Below, in pieces: positions 34,590 to 44,250 of a stretch of DNA of 64,000 bases (positions within the stretch are counted from its first letter, which is position 1; each line of letters starts with the position of its first letter). The position numbers were made by a program, and so were the translations under genes. Source of the DNA: Comamonas fluminis (GTDB lineage: Bacteria > Pseudomonadota > Gammaproteobacteria > Burkholderiales > Burkholderiaceae_C); contig NZ_CP066783.1 of the NCBI RefSeq assembly GCF_019186805.1, positions 2,679,501-2,743,500 on the forward strand, in the 5' to 3' direction. The notes below the pieces were generated by a model. That model was given only the letters and a program-made list of their open reading frames with translations, ran no database searches and had not been told where the DNA came from.

Positions 34590-35216
34590 ATGAGCTCCAA
34601 CGATCTCGCACAGTTTCAAGCCTCCTGGCAGCAAGCCTGGGCAGGCCTGCAACTGCGACCGCCCCAAAGTTTGCAGCAGCAACTGCTGACCGCTTACGCC
34701 GAGCCGCAGCGCCACTATCACACCCAGCAGCATCTGGCGGAGTGCCTGACACATTTGGCATCGGCACGGCACCTGGCCCAGTACCCCGCCGAAGTAGAAC
34801 TGGCCCTGTGGTTTCACGACGCTGTCTATGACGTCAAAGGCAAAGACAACGAACTGCGCAGCGCGCAATGGGCCAGCAGCGCCCTGCAGCACGCCGGAGC
34901 CAGCGATGCCATGTGCCAGCGGGTGCACGACCTCATCATGGCCACTTGCCACACGGCCAAGCCCGTGGAGGCGGATGCGGATGCGCAATTACTGGTCGAT
35001 ATTGACCTGGCCATTCTGGGCGCCAGCCCCGGGCGCTTTGCCGAATACGACCAGCAAGTGCGCGCCGAATATAGCTGGGTGCCTGCGCTGATCTATGGCT
35101 TCAAGCGCAAACAGGTGCTGCAAAGCTTTTTGCAGCGCCCGCAGATTTATGCCACCGCTTTTTTCCAGGAACGGCTGGAGCAGCAAGCCCGAGACAATCT
35201 GCGCCAAGTCGCATGA
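34590..35216 (+). CDS. HD-superfamily phosphohydrolase-like protein
   Basis: A 208-residue cytosolic protein. HYHTQQHLAECLTHL and VELALWFHDAVYDVKGKDNELRSAQ are the paired histidine and HD motifs of a metal-dependent phosphohydrolase group often called predicted HD superfamily hydrolases (COG4339-like). A third ligand is in LVDIDLAILG. In-frame starts upstream (34506, 34572) are possible; ATG 34590 begins the conserved region. It follows the SpmA/B-like gene by 62 bases. Substrate unknown. Confidence 0.82.
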   Translation: MSSNDLAQFQASWQQAWAGLQLRPPQSLQQQLLTAYAEPQRHYHTQQHLAECLTHLASARHLAQYPAEVELALWFHDAVYDVKGKDNELRSAQWASSALQHAGASDAMCQRVHDLIMATCHTAKPVEADADAQLLVDIDLAILGASPGRFAEYDQQVRAEYSWVPALIYGFKRKQVLQSFLQRPQIYATAFFQERLEQQARDNLRQVA

Positions 35217-35424
35217 ATCAGAACGCAGGGCCGCAGCAAGCCCCGTCATAAGCCTACAGAAACTGTCACCGTCCCGACCCCAAGCGCGACCTGCATGCGC
35301 TCACACAATGTGAAACCGGGCCTGAGCGAGTAAGCGCGAATCAGCAATTTGAGCGAGCCCGATACCGCAACGCGCAAGGAGCAACTCCAACGCTCACCGC
35401 GCACAACTGCTGGAGGTGGGAGTC

Positions 35425-37818
35425 ATGCAATCATCGGAACGAAATCCCGGGCAGGCAGGGGGCTGGTTTACCACCCTGTTCGCCTTGGTGCTGGCATTGA
35501 TCGGCCTGGTACTGCTGGGCATGGGCGTGCAACTGGCCATGCTGGGCGGCTCCTGGTACTACGTCGTGGCTGGCGCCTTGCTGCTGGTTTCGGGCGTGCT
35601 GCTGTGGCGGCGCAATACAGCGGCATTCAGCGTTTTTGCCGTCGCCTTTGTCGGCACCCTGATCTGGGCCTACTGGGAGGTCGGCGCCGCCTTCTGGCCT
35701 CTGATGCCGAGGCTTGCACCCTGGGTGGTGCTGGGCTTTGTGCTGGCACTGATTGCCGCTGCGCTGCACCCCATGCGCCGTGGGCCTGCTTACGGCGCGG
35801 CACTGGTGTTGCTGATTGCCATGGTCTGGGGCGGTATTGCCATGTTCCAGGAGCATGGCGTGATCCGCAACGCTGCCAATATGACGGCAGCACCAGCTAT
35901 GGATACCGCCCAGGCCCAACAGCAGCGCTGGGAATACTACGGCCGTACACCGGGCGGCACGCGCTATGCGCCGTTTCAGCAGATCACGGCCAAAAACGTG
36001 GACCAGCTCAAAGTGGCCTGGACTTTCCGCACCGGTGATATTGCGGGCAAAGGCGCCGAAGACCAGAGCACACCCACACAGATTGGCGACACGCTCTACA
36101 TCTGCACACCCTATGCAAAAGTCATAGCACTTGACGCTGACAGCGGCAAGGAGAAGTGGCGTTTTGACTCCAAGTCTGCCGACAGCAAGCTGTGGAACCG
36201 CTGCCGTGGTGTGGCCCATTACGATGCCACGGCCTACAGCCAGCGCCATCCCGAAGACGCCTTGGCCAAAACCTCGGCAGCCACAAGCAGTTGCGCACGC
36301 CGCGTTTTCATCGGCACGCCCGATGCGCGCCTGATCGCTGTGGACGCCGACAATGGCCAGCCCTGCGCGGGCTTTGGCAACAACGGCGAGGTGGACCTGA
36401 AAGTCGGCATGGGCCTTGTCCAGCCGTTTTATTACATGCCCACCTCCATGCCCACGGTGATGGGCAACCGCATCGTGCTGGGCGGCTGGGTGCAAGATGG
36501 CGCCTCCACCGACGAGCCCTCGGGCGTGGTACGCGCCTTCAGTGCCGACACTGGCGAGCTGCTCTGGGCCTGGGACCCTGACAATCCCGAAATCACCAAG
36601 CTGCCGCCGCCCGGCCAGACCTATTCGCGCACGACACCCAATGTCTGGGCACCGCCCTCGTTTGACGAAAAGCTGGGCCTGGTCTATCTGCCCACGGGCA
36701 ACCAGACGCCCGACTTCTGGGGCGGACACCGCAGGCCGCTGAGCGACAAGTACAGCTCCTCCGTCGTAGCACTGGATGTGAACTCCGGCACCGTGAAATG
36801 GCATTTCCAGACCACGCGCCATGACCTGTGGGACTACGACGTGCCGTCCCAGCCAGCGCTGGTCGATTTGCCTGATGACAAGGGCGCAACGGTTCCGGCG
36901 CTGGTGCAACTGACCAAGCGCGGCCAGATCTTTGTGCTCAACCGCGCTACGGGCGAGCCCATTGCCAAGGTGGAAGACAAGCCCGTGCCGACCAATGTGG
37001 CCAAGGGCGACCGCGCATCGCCCACCCAGCCCTATTCCACGGGCATGCCAGCCATTGGCGCCGAGCCTTTGACCGAGGCCTCGATGTGGGGCGCCACCTT
37101 CTTTGACCAGCTGGCCTGCCGCATCGCCTTCAAGAAAATGCGCTACGAGGGCGACTTCACCCTGCCCAATGAGGATGGACGCTCGCTGCAGTTCCCCGGC
37201 AACTACGGCGGCTTCAACTGGGGCAGCGCAGCGATTGACGAGCACAACGGCATCCTCTACGCCAACAGCATGCGCATGCCGATGTGGATTCAGTTCATCC
37301 CCCGCGCTCAGGCCGACGACCCCAATGCCCCCGGCGGCCACGACGGTCTGCATGTGCAGGCAGGCACGCCCTATGGCGCGATCAAGGGCACGTTCATGTC
37401 GCCCCTGGGCATTCCCTGCCACGCACCGCCTTATGGGGAAATCTCGGCCATCGACCTGCGCAGCAAGAGCATCGTCTGGAAAAAGCCGCTGGGCACGGTG
37501 CAGGACACCGAGCTGCCGCTGGGCGTCAAGGGCACATTGCCCATCCCCATTGGTGTGCCCGTGATGGGCGGCCCCATGGTGACCGCTGGCGGCGTGGTGT
37601 TTGTGGGCGGCAGCTATGACTACTATCTGCGTGCGCTGGATGCCACCAGCGGCAAGGAGCTGTGGAAGGCCCGCCTGCCCGTGGGCGGCCAGGCCACGCC
37701 CATGACTTTTGTCTCGCCCAAGAGCGGCAAGCAGATGGTGGTTCTGGCCGCAGGTGGCCAGCGCAACTCGCCTGACCGAGGTGACTACATCATTGCTTAC
37801 GCACTGCCAGACAAGTAA
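35425..37818 (+). CDS. Membrane-bound PQQ-dependent dehydrogenase (glucose/quinate/shikimate family)
   Basis: A 797-residue quinoprotein. The N-terminal 140 residues hold about five membrane helices that anchor it and bind ubiquinone. The rest is the eight-bladed propeller, starting at RWEYYGRTPGGTRYAPFQQI, with WNRCRGVAHYDA, the PQQ-site block HFQTTRHDLWDYDVPSQPAL and the final VVLAAGGQRNSPDRGDYIIAYALP. It oxidises a sugar or cyclic polyol in the periplasm and feeds electrons to quinone. Glucose versus quinate/shikimate cannot be settled here. GGAGG lies 8 bases before the ATG. Confidence 0.92.
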   Translation: MQSSERNPGQAGGWFTTLFALVLALIGLVLLGMGVQLAMLGGSWYYVVAGALLLVSGVLLWRRNTAAFSVFAVAFVGTLIWAYWEVGAAFWPLMPRLAPWVVLGFVLALIAAALHPMRRGPAYGAALVLLIAMVWGGIAMFQEHGVIRNAANMTAAPAMDTAQAQQQRWEYYGRTPGGTRYAPFQQITAKNVDQLKVAWTFRTGDIAGKGAEDQSTPTQIGDTLYICTPYAKVIALDADSGKEKWRFDSKSADSKLWNRCRGVAHYDATAYSQRHPEDALAKTSAATSSCARRVFIGTPDARLIAVDADNGQPCAGFGNNGEVDLKVGMGLVQPFYYMPTSMPTVMGNRIVLGGWVQDGASTDEPSGVVRAFSADTGELLWAWDPDNPEITKLPPPGQTYSRTTPNVWAPPSFDEKLGLVYLPTGNQTPDFWGGHRRPLSDKYSSSVVALDVNSGTVKWHFQTTRHDLWDYDVPSQPALVDLPDDKGATVPALVQLTKRGQIFVLNRATGEPIAKVEDKPVPTNVAKGDRASPTQPYSTGMPAIGAEPLTEASMWGATFFDQLACRIAFKKMRYEGDFTLPNEDGRSLQFPGNYGGFNWGSAAIDEHNGILYANSMRMPMWIQFIPRAQADDPNAPGGHDGLHVQAGTPYGAIKGTFMSPLGIPCHAPPYGEISAIDLRSKSIVWKKPLGTVQDTELPLGVKGTLPIPIGVPVMGGPMVTAGGVVFVGGSYDYYLRALDATSGKELWKARLPVGGQATPMTFVSPKSGKQMVVLAAGGQRNSPDRGDYIIAYALPDK

Positions 37819-37833
37819 GCAGCAGCTACAAAG

Positions 37834-37862
37834 AAAGAAGCCCGGTTCAACCGGGCTTCTTT
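37834..37862. terminator. Bidirectional terminator between PQQ dehydrogenase and sbcB
   Basis: AAAGAAGCCCGG-ttcaa-CCGGGCTTCTTT, a perfect 12-bp stem with A and T flanks, between two convergent genes. Confidence 0.9.
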
Positions 37863-37879
37863 ATGGGCAGCGTGGAGCC

Positions 37880-39319
37880 TCAAACCTCGGGCACGATGCC
37901 ATCGGCATAGTCATACAGCTCGCCCAGAATTTCCTCGGCGCGCTCGTCGGCGGTTTCAGACAGGGCATCAATCATGGCAAACATCTGCTCTGCCGTGCGG
38001 GCGCCGCCAGCGCCTTCAATCAGGCAGGCGGCGCGGTGGTCCTGCCAGCGCTGCTGCTCGTCGGCGCTCAGCGTCATGGGGAAATTGCGCGCGCGGTAGC
38101 GCCAGACCAGCTCGGTCAGGCGGGCATCGTCAAAGCCGGTCTTGTCCAGCGCCAGCTCCTGGGGTGAGAGGCGTTTGACGCGCTCCAGGCGGCGGCGGTC
38201 TTCGTTGCCGACAAAGCCGCCGTACAGGTCCTGATCGGCATCCAGCGGCGCACCGGCTTCGCGGGTGAACACGGCCTTCCACTGCGCGCTCATATCCGGC
38301 AGGTCGCGGGCAATGGCGGCGTGCTGCAGGCATTGCTCCATGTTCACGCCCCATTTTTCGGCCATGGCGGGGCTCAGCGTCTTGAGACTGCCCACCACCA
38401 TGGGCGATTTGTTGACGTGAATATTCTTGACCGGCAGGCGCGTGACGCCTTCGGGCATATCTGCCTGACGGGTAAACAGGCGCAGGCGCAGGTCTTCGAT
38501 GCTGATGCCTGCCAGCTCGGACGGGTCTGCCGCCAGATCCCAGCAGATGACTTCGTTCTTGTTGGTCGGGTGCGTGGCCAGCGGCCACATCACGGCCAGG
38601 CAGCCACGTGCAGGGTTAATCATGCCGGTGACATGCAGAAACGGGCGCGCATGCTCCTGCGTGGTCGGCAGGCCCATTTCGCGCAGGGCCCCGTCTTTCT
38701 TGTGCAGGCCAAAGGCAAAGTCAAACAGCCGGGGCTGCTTGCTGCGAATCAGCCGCGCCAGCCCGATGGTGGCGCGCACGTCGCTGAGGGCATCGTGGGC
38801 CTGCTCGTGCAGCAGGCCGTTGGCGCGGGCCAGGTCTTCCAGCTTGAAGCTGGGGGAGCCGTCTTCCTTGACGGGCCAGTTGATGCCATCCGGGCGCAGC
38901 GCATAGACCATGCGCACGACATCGAGCAAATCCCAGCGGCCACAGCCGTTCTGCCACTCACGGGCATAGGGGTCAGTGAGGTTGCGCCAGAGCATGAAGC
39001 GCGTGACCTCGTCGTCAAAGCGAATGGTGTTGTAGCCCACGCCCACAGTGCCAGCCTGGGCCAGTTCCGCTTCAATCAGGGCTGCGAACTCATGCTCGGG
39101 CACGCCTTCCTGCAGCGCACGCTGAGGCGTAATGCCGGTAATCAGGCAGGCCTGCGGGTCAGGCAGGTAGTCATTGGCGGGCTGGCAGTACCACATGACG
39201 GGCTCGCCAATCTCGTTGAGCTCGGCATCCGTGCGTATGCCCGCAAACTGCGCCGGGCGGTCATAGCGCGGCTGGGCGCCAAAGGTTTCGTAGTCGTGCC
39301 AGAAGAAGGTATGAGCCAT
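37880..39319 (-). CDS. sbcB: Exodeoxyribonuclease I
   Basis: A 479-residue 3'-5' single-strand DNA exonuclease of the DEDDh group. The first acidic motif is TFFWHDYETFGA; TVGVGYNTIRFDDEVTRF gives the second, and HDALSDVRATIGLARLI the third with its histidine. The SH3-like and C-terminal ExoI regions follow (INPARGCLAVMWPLA, AVFTREAGAPLDADQDLYGG). ATG 39319 starts the conserved MAHTFFWHDYE; the frame opens slightly earlier. It functions in recombination and mismatch repair. Confidence 0.96.
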   Translation of the reverse strand: MAHTFFWHDYETFGAQPRYDRPAQFAGIRTDAELNEIGEPVMWYCQPANDYLPDPQACLITGITPQRALQEGVPEHEFAALIEAELAQAGTVGVGYNTIRFDDEVTRFMLWRNLTDPYAREWQNGCGRWDLLDVVRMVYALRPDGINWPVKEDGSPSFKLEDLARANGLLHEQAHDALSDVRATIGLARLIRSKQPRLFDFAFGLHKKDGALREMGLPTTQEHARPFLHVTGMINPARGCLAVMWPLATHPTNKNEVICWDLAADPSELAGISIEDLRLRLFTRQADMPEGVTRLPVKNIHVNKSPMVVGSLKTLSPAMAEKWGVNMEQCLQHAAIARDLPDMSAQWKAVFTREAGAPLDADQDLYGGFVGNEDRRRLERVKRLSPQELALDKTGFDDARLTELVWRYRARNFPMTLSADEQQRWQDHRAACLIEGAGGARTAEQMFAMIDALSETADERAEEILGELYDYADGIVPEV

Positions 39320-39387
39320 GGGCTGGAAGTATGCCTGCGAAGACCGCCCCATCTGAAATAGTCAGCAAATCAGCCTCTACCCCAATG

Positions 39388-39412
39388 CCAAATTGCGCTT
39401 GCAGCTATCAAA
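39388..39412. repeat. Partial intergenic repeat (GCAGCTATCAAA)
   Basis: GCGCTTGCAGCTATCAAAACAGG between sbcB and the sirtuin gene. It is one half of the dispersed family, without the full palindrome. Confidence 0.4.
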
Positions 39413-39431
39413 ACAGGGGCAGCTGGCACAT

Positions 39432-40268
39432 CTATGCTGCTGCAGCCAGCGCCATCAGCGTCTGCCCCACATCGGCTTCGACCTTGAACTCCAGCAGCGC
39501 ATCGGCCCGCGTCACGCCCTGGTTGATGGCCGCAATGCTTTTGCCCTGCTCTTGTGCCGCCAGCGCAAAGCGGTAGCCCGAGTACACCATCAGCGATGAG
39601 CCAACAATCAGCAAAGCTTCAGCACGGCCCATGGCCTCCATGCAGCGCTGCACCCGCTCACGCGGCACAGATTCGCCATAGAACACCACATCGGGCTTGA
39701 GCACGCCAGTGCTGCAGTGCGGGCAGCTTGGCACCTGAAACGCGCTGAAATCGCGCCCTTCCAGATCGGCATCGCCATCCGGCGCGGGGGCTGCGTAGAG
39801 CTGCGCCCATGCGGGGTTGAGTGCCAGCAGTTGCTGCTGCAGATCAGCCCGCGCCAGGGTGTGGCCGCAAGCCATGCAGCGCACGGTGTCGATGCGGCCA
39901 TGCAAATCCACCACGCTCTGACTGCCTGCTGCGCTGTGCAGGCCGTCCACGTTCTGGGTTATCAGCAATTCCAGCCAACCGCCCTGCTCCAGCAGCGCCA
40001 GCGCCCGGTGGGCCGTGCCGGGCTGGGCCTGACCCATGACCCGCCAACCCAGCATGGAGCGCGCCCAGTAGCGCTGGCGCACCAGCGCGTCACCCATGAA
40101 GGCCTGATAGGTGACGGGCTGGGGCCGCTTCCACTGCCCGCTGGCGTCGCGGTAGTCGGGAATGCCGACTTCCGTGCTGCAGCCAGCACCGGTGATGACG
40201 ACGACCCGCGGGTGTTCGTGCAGCCAGTCCGCGAGGCGCTGGCCCTGAAGTGATTCGGAAAGCTTCAT
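39432..40268 (-). CDS. NAD-dependent protein deacylase, class II sirtuin
   Basis: A 278-residue Sir2 enzyme. The Rossmann part begins VVVITGAGCSTEVGIPDYRD, the NAD/catalytic segment is TQNVDGLHSAAGS with the base in VVDLHGR, and zinc cysteines are CMAC and CPHC. The GIPDYRD form and the size match class II (SIRT4-like) sirtuins. Its ATG overlaps the stop of the cardiolipin synthase gene by one base, so the two are translationally coupled. A class III sirtuin lies at 47122. Confidence 0.93.
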   Translation of the reverse strand: MKLSESLQGQRLADWLHEHPRVVVITGAGCSTEVGIPDYRDASGQWKRPQPVTYQAFMGDALVRQRYWARSMLGWRVMGQAQPGTAHRALALLEQGGWLELLITQNVDGLHSAAGSQSVVDLHGRIDTVRCMACGHTLARADLQQQLLALNPAWAQLYAAPAPDGDADLEGRDFSAFQVPSCPHCSTGVLKPDVVFYGESVPRERVQRCMEAMGRAEALLIVGSSLMVYSGYRFALAAQEQGKSIAAINQGVTRADALLEFKVEADVGQTLMALAAAA

Positions 40269-41722
40269 CAAAGCAAGGGGGATGTGAGGCGGGCCGCAGA
40301 GTCAAAGACGCGGCGAAAAAAGCGCTTTTCGCTCTTGTAGGGCACGGCCAGGGAGTTTTTCAGATCGGCCAGAAACTGCTGGGCCAGCGCCTGGTTCAGA
40401 TCAGGCCCATAGCCCATGACGCAGACTTCGTAATTGAGAAAGAAGCTGCGGTAGTCAAAATTGGCTGTGCCGATGATGGCCAGATTGTCATCCACTGCCA
40501 GCGTCTTGGAGTGCAGCATGCTGGCCTCGTATTCATAAACGCGCACACCGCAGCGAATCAGCTCATCAAAATAGGAGCGCGCAGCGGCCGTCACCAGTGC
40601 GGAATCGGACTTTTTGGGCACCAGAATGCGCACATCCACACCGCGCAGCGAGGCATTGGTGAGCGCGGCCAGCGCAGCCTCGGTGGGCACAAAGTATGGC
40701 GTTGTGAGCCAGATGCGCTTTTCCGCCGCGTTGATGGCAGCCAGATAGGCGCGATAAATGGCATCCAGCCGGTTGTCCGGCCCGGACGTCACCACCTGCA
40801 TCAGCTTGTTGCCGTCATCGCAGTCCGGCAACCATTCCTCCAGCTTTTCTGGCAACTGGCGCGGGTTGTGGTCGTTGGCATAGGCCCAGTCTTCCATGAA
40901 CACCGTCTGCAGCCAGCCCACAATGGCGCCTTCCATCTGCAGGTGCACATCGTGATAAGCATCCGCGCAGATGCGTTCGTTTTCCTCATCGGTCACATTC
41001 ACGCCACCGGTAAAGCCCACCTTGCCATCGCAGACCAGAATCTTGCGGTGGGTGCGAAAGTTGATCACGGGGCGCAGGCGGCGGCCAATCTTGGCATCGT
41101 GAAAGCGGGCCACCTCGGCCCCGGCATCCAGCAAGGGCTTGAGAAACTTGCGCCCCAGTTTTTTGGAGCCCAGCGCATCCACCAGCAGGCGCACCTGCAC
41201 GCCCTGTCGGGCTTTCTCGGCCAGCAGGTCGCGCAGCGCCGTGCCGGTCACATCCGGCTCATAGATGTAGTACTCCAGGTGCACATGGTGAGTGGCGGCA
41301 CGCACAGCCTCGGTGATGGCGTCAAAGGTCGCAGCCCCGCCCACCAGCAGGCGCATGCCGGTGGCGCTGCAGACGGGGAACTCGCTGGCCGCTGCGACGA
41401 GTTGCGCCACCTGATGCAGACGCACATAGTCCTGCGGCAGGCGCTCTCTGATGCGCTGGGTGCTGGCACGCAGGCGCGAACGCTTTCTTGAACGCAGGCG
41501 CTTGATGCGCTGGCGCTTCATGCGCTGCGGCCCGAAGTAGTAATAGACCACCAGCCCCACCACAGGCAGCGCAGCCATGGACAGCAGCCAGCTCAGGGTA
41601 GCCACGGGCTGGCTGCGCTGCAGCAAAATCCAGACGCTGACCACGACGATGTACACCGACCATCCGATGGACAGCCAGAGCTTTACATGCTCCTGATCGA
41701 GCTGGCTTGCAATCCAATCCAA
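40268..41722 (-). CDS. cls: Cardiolipin synthase (ClsA type)
   Basis: A 484-residue membrane phospholipase-D-family enzyme that condenses two phosphatidylglycerols. Two N-terminal helices (LWLSIGWSVYIVVVSVWILL and SWLLSMAALPVVGLVVYYYF) precede two HKD motifs, THRKILVCDGKVGFTGG and MLHSKTLAVDDNLAIIGTA. The start is TTG at 41722, with GGAGG 6 bases upstream, and this gives the standard ClsA length. The 34-codon upstream extension in the same frame lacks similarity. Coupled to the downstream sirtuin gene. Confidence 0.93.
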   Translation of the reverse strand: MDWIASQLDQEHVKLWLSIGWSVYIVVVSVWILLQRSQPVATLSWLLSMAALPVVGLVVYYYFGPQRMKRQRIKRLRSRKRSRLRASTQRIRERLPQDYVRLHQVAQLVAAASEFPVCSATGMRLLVGGAATFDAITEAVRAATHHVHLEYYIYEPDVTGTALRDLLAEKARQGVQVRLLVDALGSKKLGRKFLKPLLDAGAEVARFHDAKIGRRLRPVINFRTHRKILVCDGKVGFTGGVNVTDEENERICADAYHDVHLQMEGAIVGWLQTVFMEDWAYANDHNPRQLPEKLEEWLPDCDDGNKLMQVVTSGPDNRLDAIYRAYLAAINAAEKRIWLTTPYFVPTEAALAALTNASLRGVDVRILVPKKSDSALVTAAARSYFDELIRCGVRVYEYEASMLHSKTLAVDDNLAIIGTANFDYRSFFLNYEVCVMGYGPDLNQALAQQFLADLKNSLAVPYKSEKRFFRRVFDSAARLTSPLL

Positions 41723-41842
41723 TTTCCACCTCCTGCGGCATCCGTTCGACGCCACGCCATCATGCCCAAACCGTGTGGATGCTGCATGGCAGAGGCCATC
41801 GCGGAACCTATGCGGCACCACAAGGCATAAATGCTAACAAAC

Positions 41843-41868
41843 ATACTCATATTGATTAAAAAGAGTAT
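41843..41868 (+). promoter_or_regulatory. Putative HipB operator/promoter
   Basis: Inverted repeat ATACTC (41843-41848) and GAGTAT (41863-41868) separated by 14 bases, in an A+T-rich patch 11 bases before the hipB ATG. A TATATT near 41867 could be a -10 element. HipB proteins bind palindromic operators in their own promoter, so autorepression is likely (inference). Confidence 0.5.
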
Positions 41869-41878
41869 ATTTAGAAGC

Positions 41879-42175
41879 ATGGATTCAGATCTCATCAGTA
41901 CCCTCGCCCAAGCGCGCAAGGCCGCCCGCATCACCCAGGCCGATCTGGCTGCCCGCGCCGGTCTGTCGCGCATGGCCGTGCAGCGCACGGAAACCGGCGA
42001 TGTGGACCCCCGTTTTTCCACCTTGCAGGAAATGGCACGCGTGCTGGAAATGGACTTGATTGCCGTACCGTCTGCACTGCGTGCCGAGCTACAGGCCTTC
42101 ATCCAGTCCGGCGGCAAATTTCTGGCCCAGCCCGAGGGCGCGGACGCCCCACCCTCGATTGTTGACAAGCTCTAA
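41879..42175 (+). CDS. hipB: HipB-like antitoxin, XRE family
   Basis: A 98-residue DNA-binding protein. The HTH is QARKAARITQADLAARAGLS to MAVQRTETGDVDPRFSTL (about residues 8-45), and the tail PEGADAPPSIVDKL is disordered. ATG 41879 begins the domain; the frame opens earlier at 41831. It ends 9 bases before hipA, the normal type II toxin-antitoxin order, and would neutralise HipA and repress the operon. Confidence 0.9.
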   Translation: MDSDLISTLAQARKAARITQADLAARAGLSRMAVQRTETGDVDPRFSTLQEMARVLEMDLIAVPSALRAELQAFIQSGGKFLAQPEGADAPPSIVDKL

Positions 42176-42184
42176 GCTTCCACC

Positions 42185-43507
42185 ATGAGCACCGCCATCC
42201 GCTACCTGCGCCTTTTCATGCACCGCCCTGCATCGCAAGGCGGCGGGCGGCGGGGCATTGGCTACCTCTCTCAATATGGCGACATTCTGCGGCTGTCTTT
42301 TGATCCAGACTACATCGAAGACGCACAGCGCCCCACCCTGTCGCTGAGCTACACGGGCGAAAACGAAGCCGCGACGCGGCAGATTCTGGCTTCCATGCGC
42401 GATGCGCGGCTGGTGCGCACCGATGGTCGCTGGCCCACCTACTTTCAAAACCTGCTGCCCGAGGGCCATAACCGTGACCGCCTGGCAGCCGAGCGCGGCT
42501 GCGCACCCGATGACGAATTCGAACTGCTGGCCGCCGCTGGCCGCGACCTGATGGGCGCGCTGGAAGTGGAACCCGTGCCACTGCAGCAAGGCATTCCAGA
42601 CACCGTGCGCCACTGGCACACCACACAAGGGCTGGATGTGCTGGAGCCCGGCTTTGTGGAATATCCGGTCGAAGACGCCGCATCCCTGCCCGGCGTGGTG
42701 ACCAAGTTCAGCGCCGTGCACAACGGCCGCCGCTACACCATTCACCGCCAGGGCCAGGCAGGCAGCACCATTCTGAAGCTGCCCACCATCGCCCACCCCG
42801 ATCTGGTGGCCAACGAATTCATGGGCTACCAGCTATGCCAGGCATTGCAGCTGAACTGCGCCAGCGCCCGCATCATCAGCCGCGCCGAGGCAGAGCTGCC
42901 CGGGCACATCCCGTTTGAGCAAATCCTGGCCGTGGACCGTTTTGACCACCTTGCAGGCGGCGAACGGGTGCACATGGAAGAGTTCAACCAGGTGCTGGGC
43001 TATGCACCCCGGCACAAATACGGCCAGCGCAACCCCGCCCGCCCCCTGCAGGACTGGGCCACCATGCTGCGCGTGCTCAACCGCCTGAGCACCCAGCCCG
43101 TGCAGGACACGCGGGAGTTTTTGGCCCGCATGCTGGCCTTCACCCTGATGGGCAACACCGACGCCCACCTCAAGAACTGGGCACTGATCTACCCCGATGG
43201 CCGCCACCCGCAACTCGCCCCGGTGTACGACCCGGTGTGCATTGCCGCCTTTTTGCAAAATGCCCCGGCTGGGCAGTACGCCGTCAACCGCGCCATTGAT
43301 GCCCAGCTCAGCCGCCTGAGCTGGGACGATATGCGCGCCCTGATGCAAGCGGCCGGGCTGCTGCGCATTCCGCGCCACATCAGCCTGCTGCGCGATCTGG
43401 TCAAGCAAGCCAAAGCGGCCTGGCCTGCCCTGCTTCAGGATGCGCCGCCTGCCATGCGCAGCGCCATTGAAGGCAGATTGCAGGGCTCGGTGCTGCTGGC
43501 GAACTAA
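42185..43507 (+). CDS. hipA: HipA-family serine/threonine kinase toxin
   Basis: A 440-residue HipA-like kinase. In E. coli the toxin phosphorylates GltX and induces persistence. SLPGVVTKF (about residues 166-174) aligns with the P-loop segment of HipA that contains the autophosphorylated serine, although the usual Q is V here. The catalytic loop is GNTDAHLKNWAL (about 322-333) and the metal motif is VYDPV. An intact N-subdomain and C-terminal kinase lobe suggest an active toxin. Directly downstream of hipB. Confidence 0.92.
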   Translation: MSTAIRYLRLFMHRPASQGGGRRGIGYLSQYGDILRLSFDPDYIEDAQRPTLSLSYTGENEAATRQILASMRDARLVRTDGRWPTYFQNLLPEGHNRDRLAAERGCAPDDEFELLAAAGRDLMGALEVEPVPLQQGIPDTVRHWHTTQGLDVLEPGFVEYPVEDAASLPGVVTKFSAVHNGRRYTIHRQGQAGSTILKLPTIAHPDLVANEFMGYQLCQALQLNCASARIISRAEAELPGHIPFEQILAVDRFDHLAGGERVHMEEFNQVLGYAPRHKYGQRNPARPLQDWATMLRVLNRLSTQPVQDTREFLARMLAFTLMGNTDAHLKNWALIYPDGRHPQLAPVYDPVCIAAFLQNAPAGQYAVNRAIDAQLSRLSWDDMRALMQAAGLLRIPRHISLLRDLVKQAKAAWPALLQDAPPAMRSAIEGRLQGSVLLAN

Positions 43508-43608
43508 GCTAATTCAAAAACACGTTCTTACGGATATTTAATACTCTGACACCTTTTGTTCAGAGACAATCAGGCCAGATTGTTGAAAGGCAGACAGGGG
43601 ATAGAGCG

Positions 43609-44226
43609 ATGGCAATTCACACTTGGGATTACGAGCCGCAAGCGCTGGAGGTCAATGTCAGCGAACTGCTGCTGGCCACCGCCGATCAGAGCGATGATCT
43701 GATTGACGAGAACGTGCGCCAGGTCCTCCATGACCTTCGTGAACATCTGGGCATGGAGGTGATTTTTGTCTCGGAAATCCGTGATGGCCAACGCATGTTC
43801 AAGCATGTGGACACGGCACCCGGCAAGGAGCTGATAGCCACGGGTGGCGGCAGCTCGCTGGAAGAGTCTTTTTGCCAGTGTGTGCTTGATGGCCGCCTGC
43901 CCCGCCTGGTTCAGGATGCCGCAACCCACCCCGCATTCACCCAGTTGCCAGCTACCCCGTTCAGGGTAGGCGCACACCTGAGCACGCCCATTGTGCTGGC
44001 CAATGGCAAGGTCTATGGCACGCTGTGCTGCTTTAGCCAGACCGGCGATGAAAGCCTGACCGAACGTGATCTGCACAAGCTCGAATGCGTGGCCAAAATC
44101 ACCGCCAAGCGCATCGACATCAAGCAAGCGCGCGAGCTGCAGGAGCAGCTCGCAAAATGGGAACTGCAGCCCATGGACGAGAAAAAACCGCTGCCTGCCG
44201 GCTTTTCCTCGCACATCAAACGCTGA
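43609..44226 (+). CDS. GAF domain protein
   Basis: A 205-residue soluble protein. Residues about 25-180 form a GAF fold (LREHLGMEVIFVSEIRDGQ, FRVGAHLSTPIVLANGKVYGTLCCFS, LERDLHKLECVAKITAKRI-like end), which senses small molecules or redox state. No output domain is attached. Free-standing GAF proteins usually regulate a partner kinase or cyclase; none is adjacent. GATAGAGCG precedes the ATG without a clear Shine-Dalgarno. Confidence 0.82.
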   Translation: MAIHTWDYEPQALEVNVSELLLATADQSDDLIDENVRQVLHDLREHLGMEVIFVSEIRDGQRMFKHVDTAPGKELIATGGGSSLEESFCQCVLDGRLPRLVQDAATHPAFTQLPATPFRVGAHLSTPIVLANGKVYGTLCCFSQTGDESLTERDLHKLECVAKITAKRIDIKQARELQEQLAKWELQPMDEKKPLPAGFSSHIKR

Positions 44227-44250
44227 CACCTACGGCCACGCAGGCCGGGC

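Noticed and set aside
35431..37422. 663-codon minus-strand frame opposite the PQQ dehydrogenase gene
   Set aside because: Long antisense frame of high-G+C coding DNA without any family motif.
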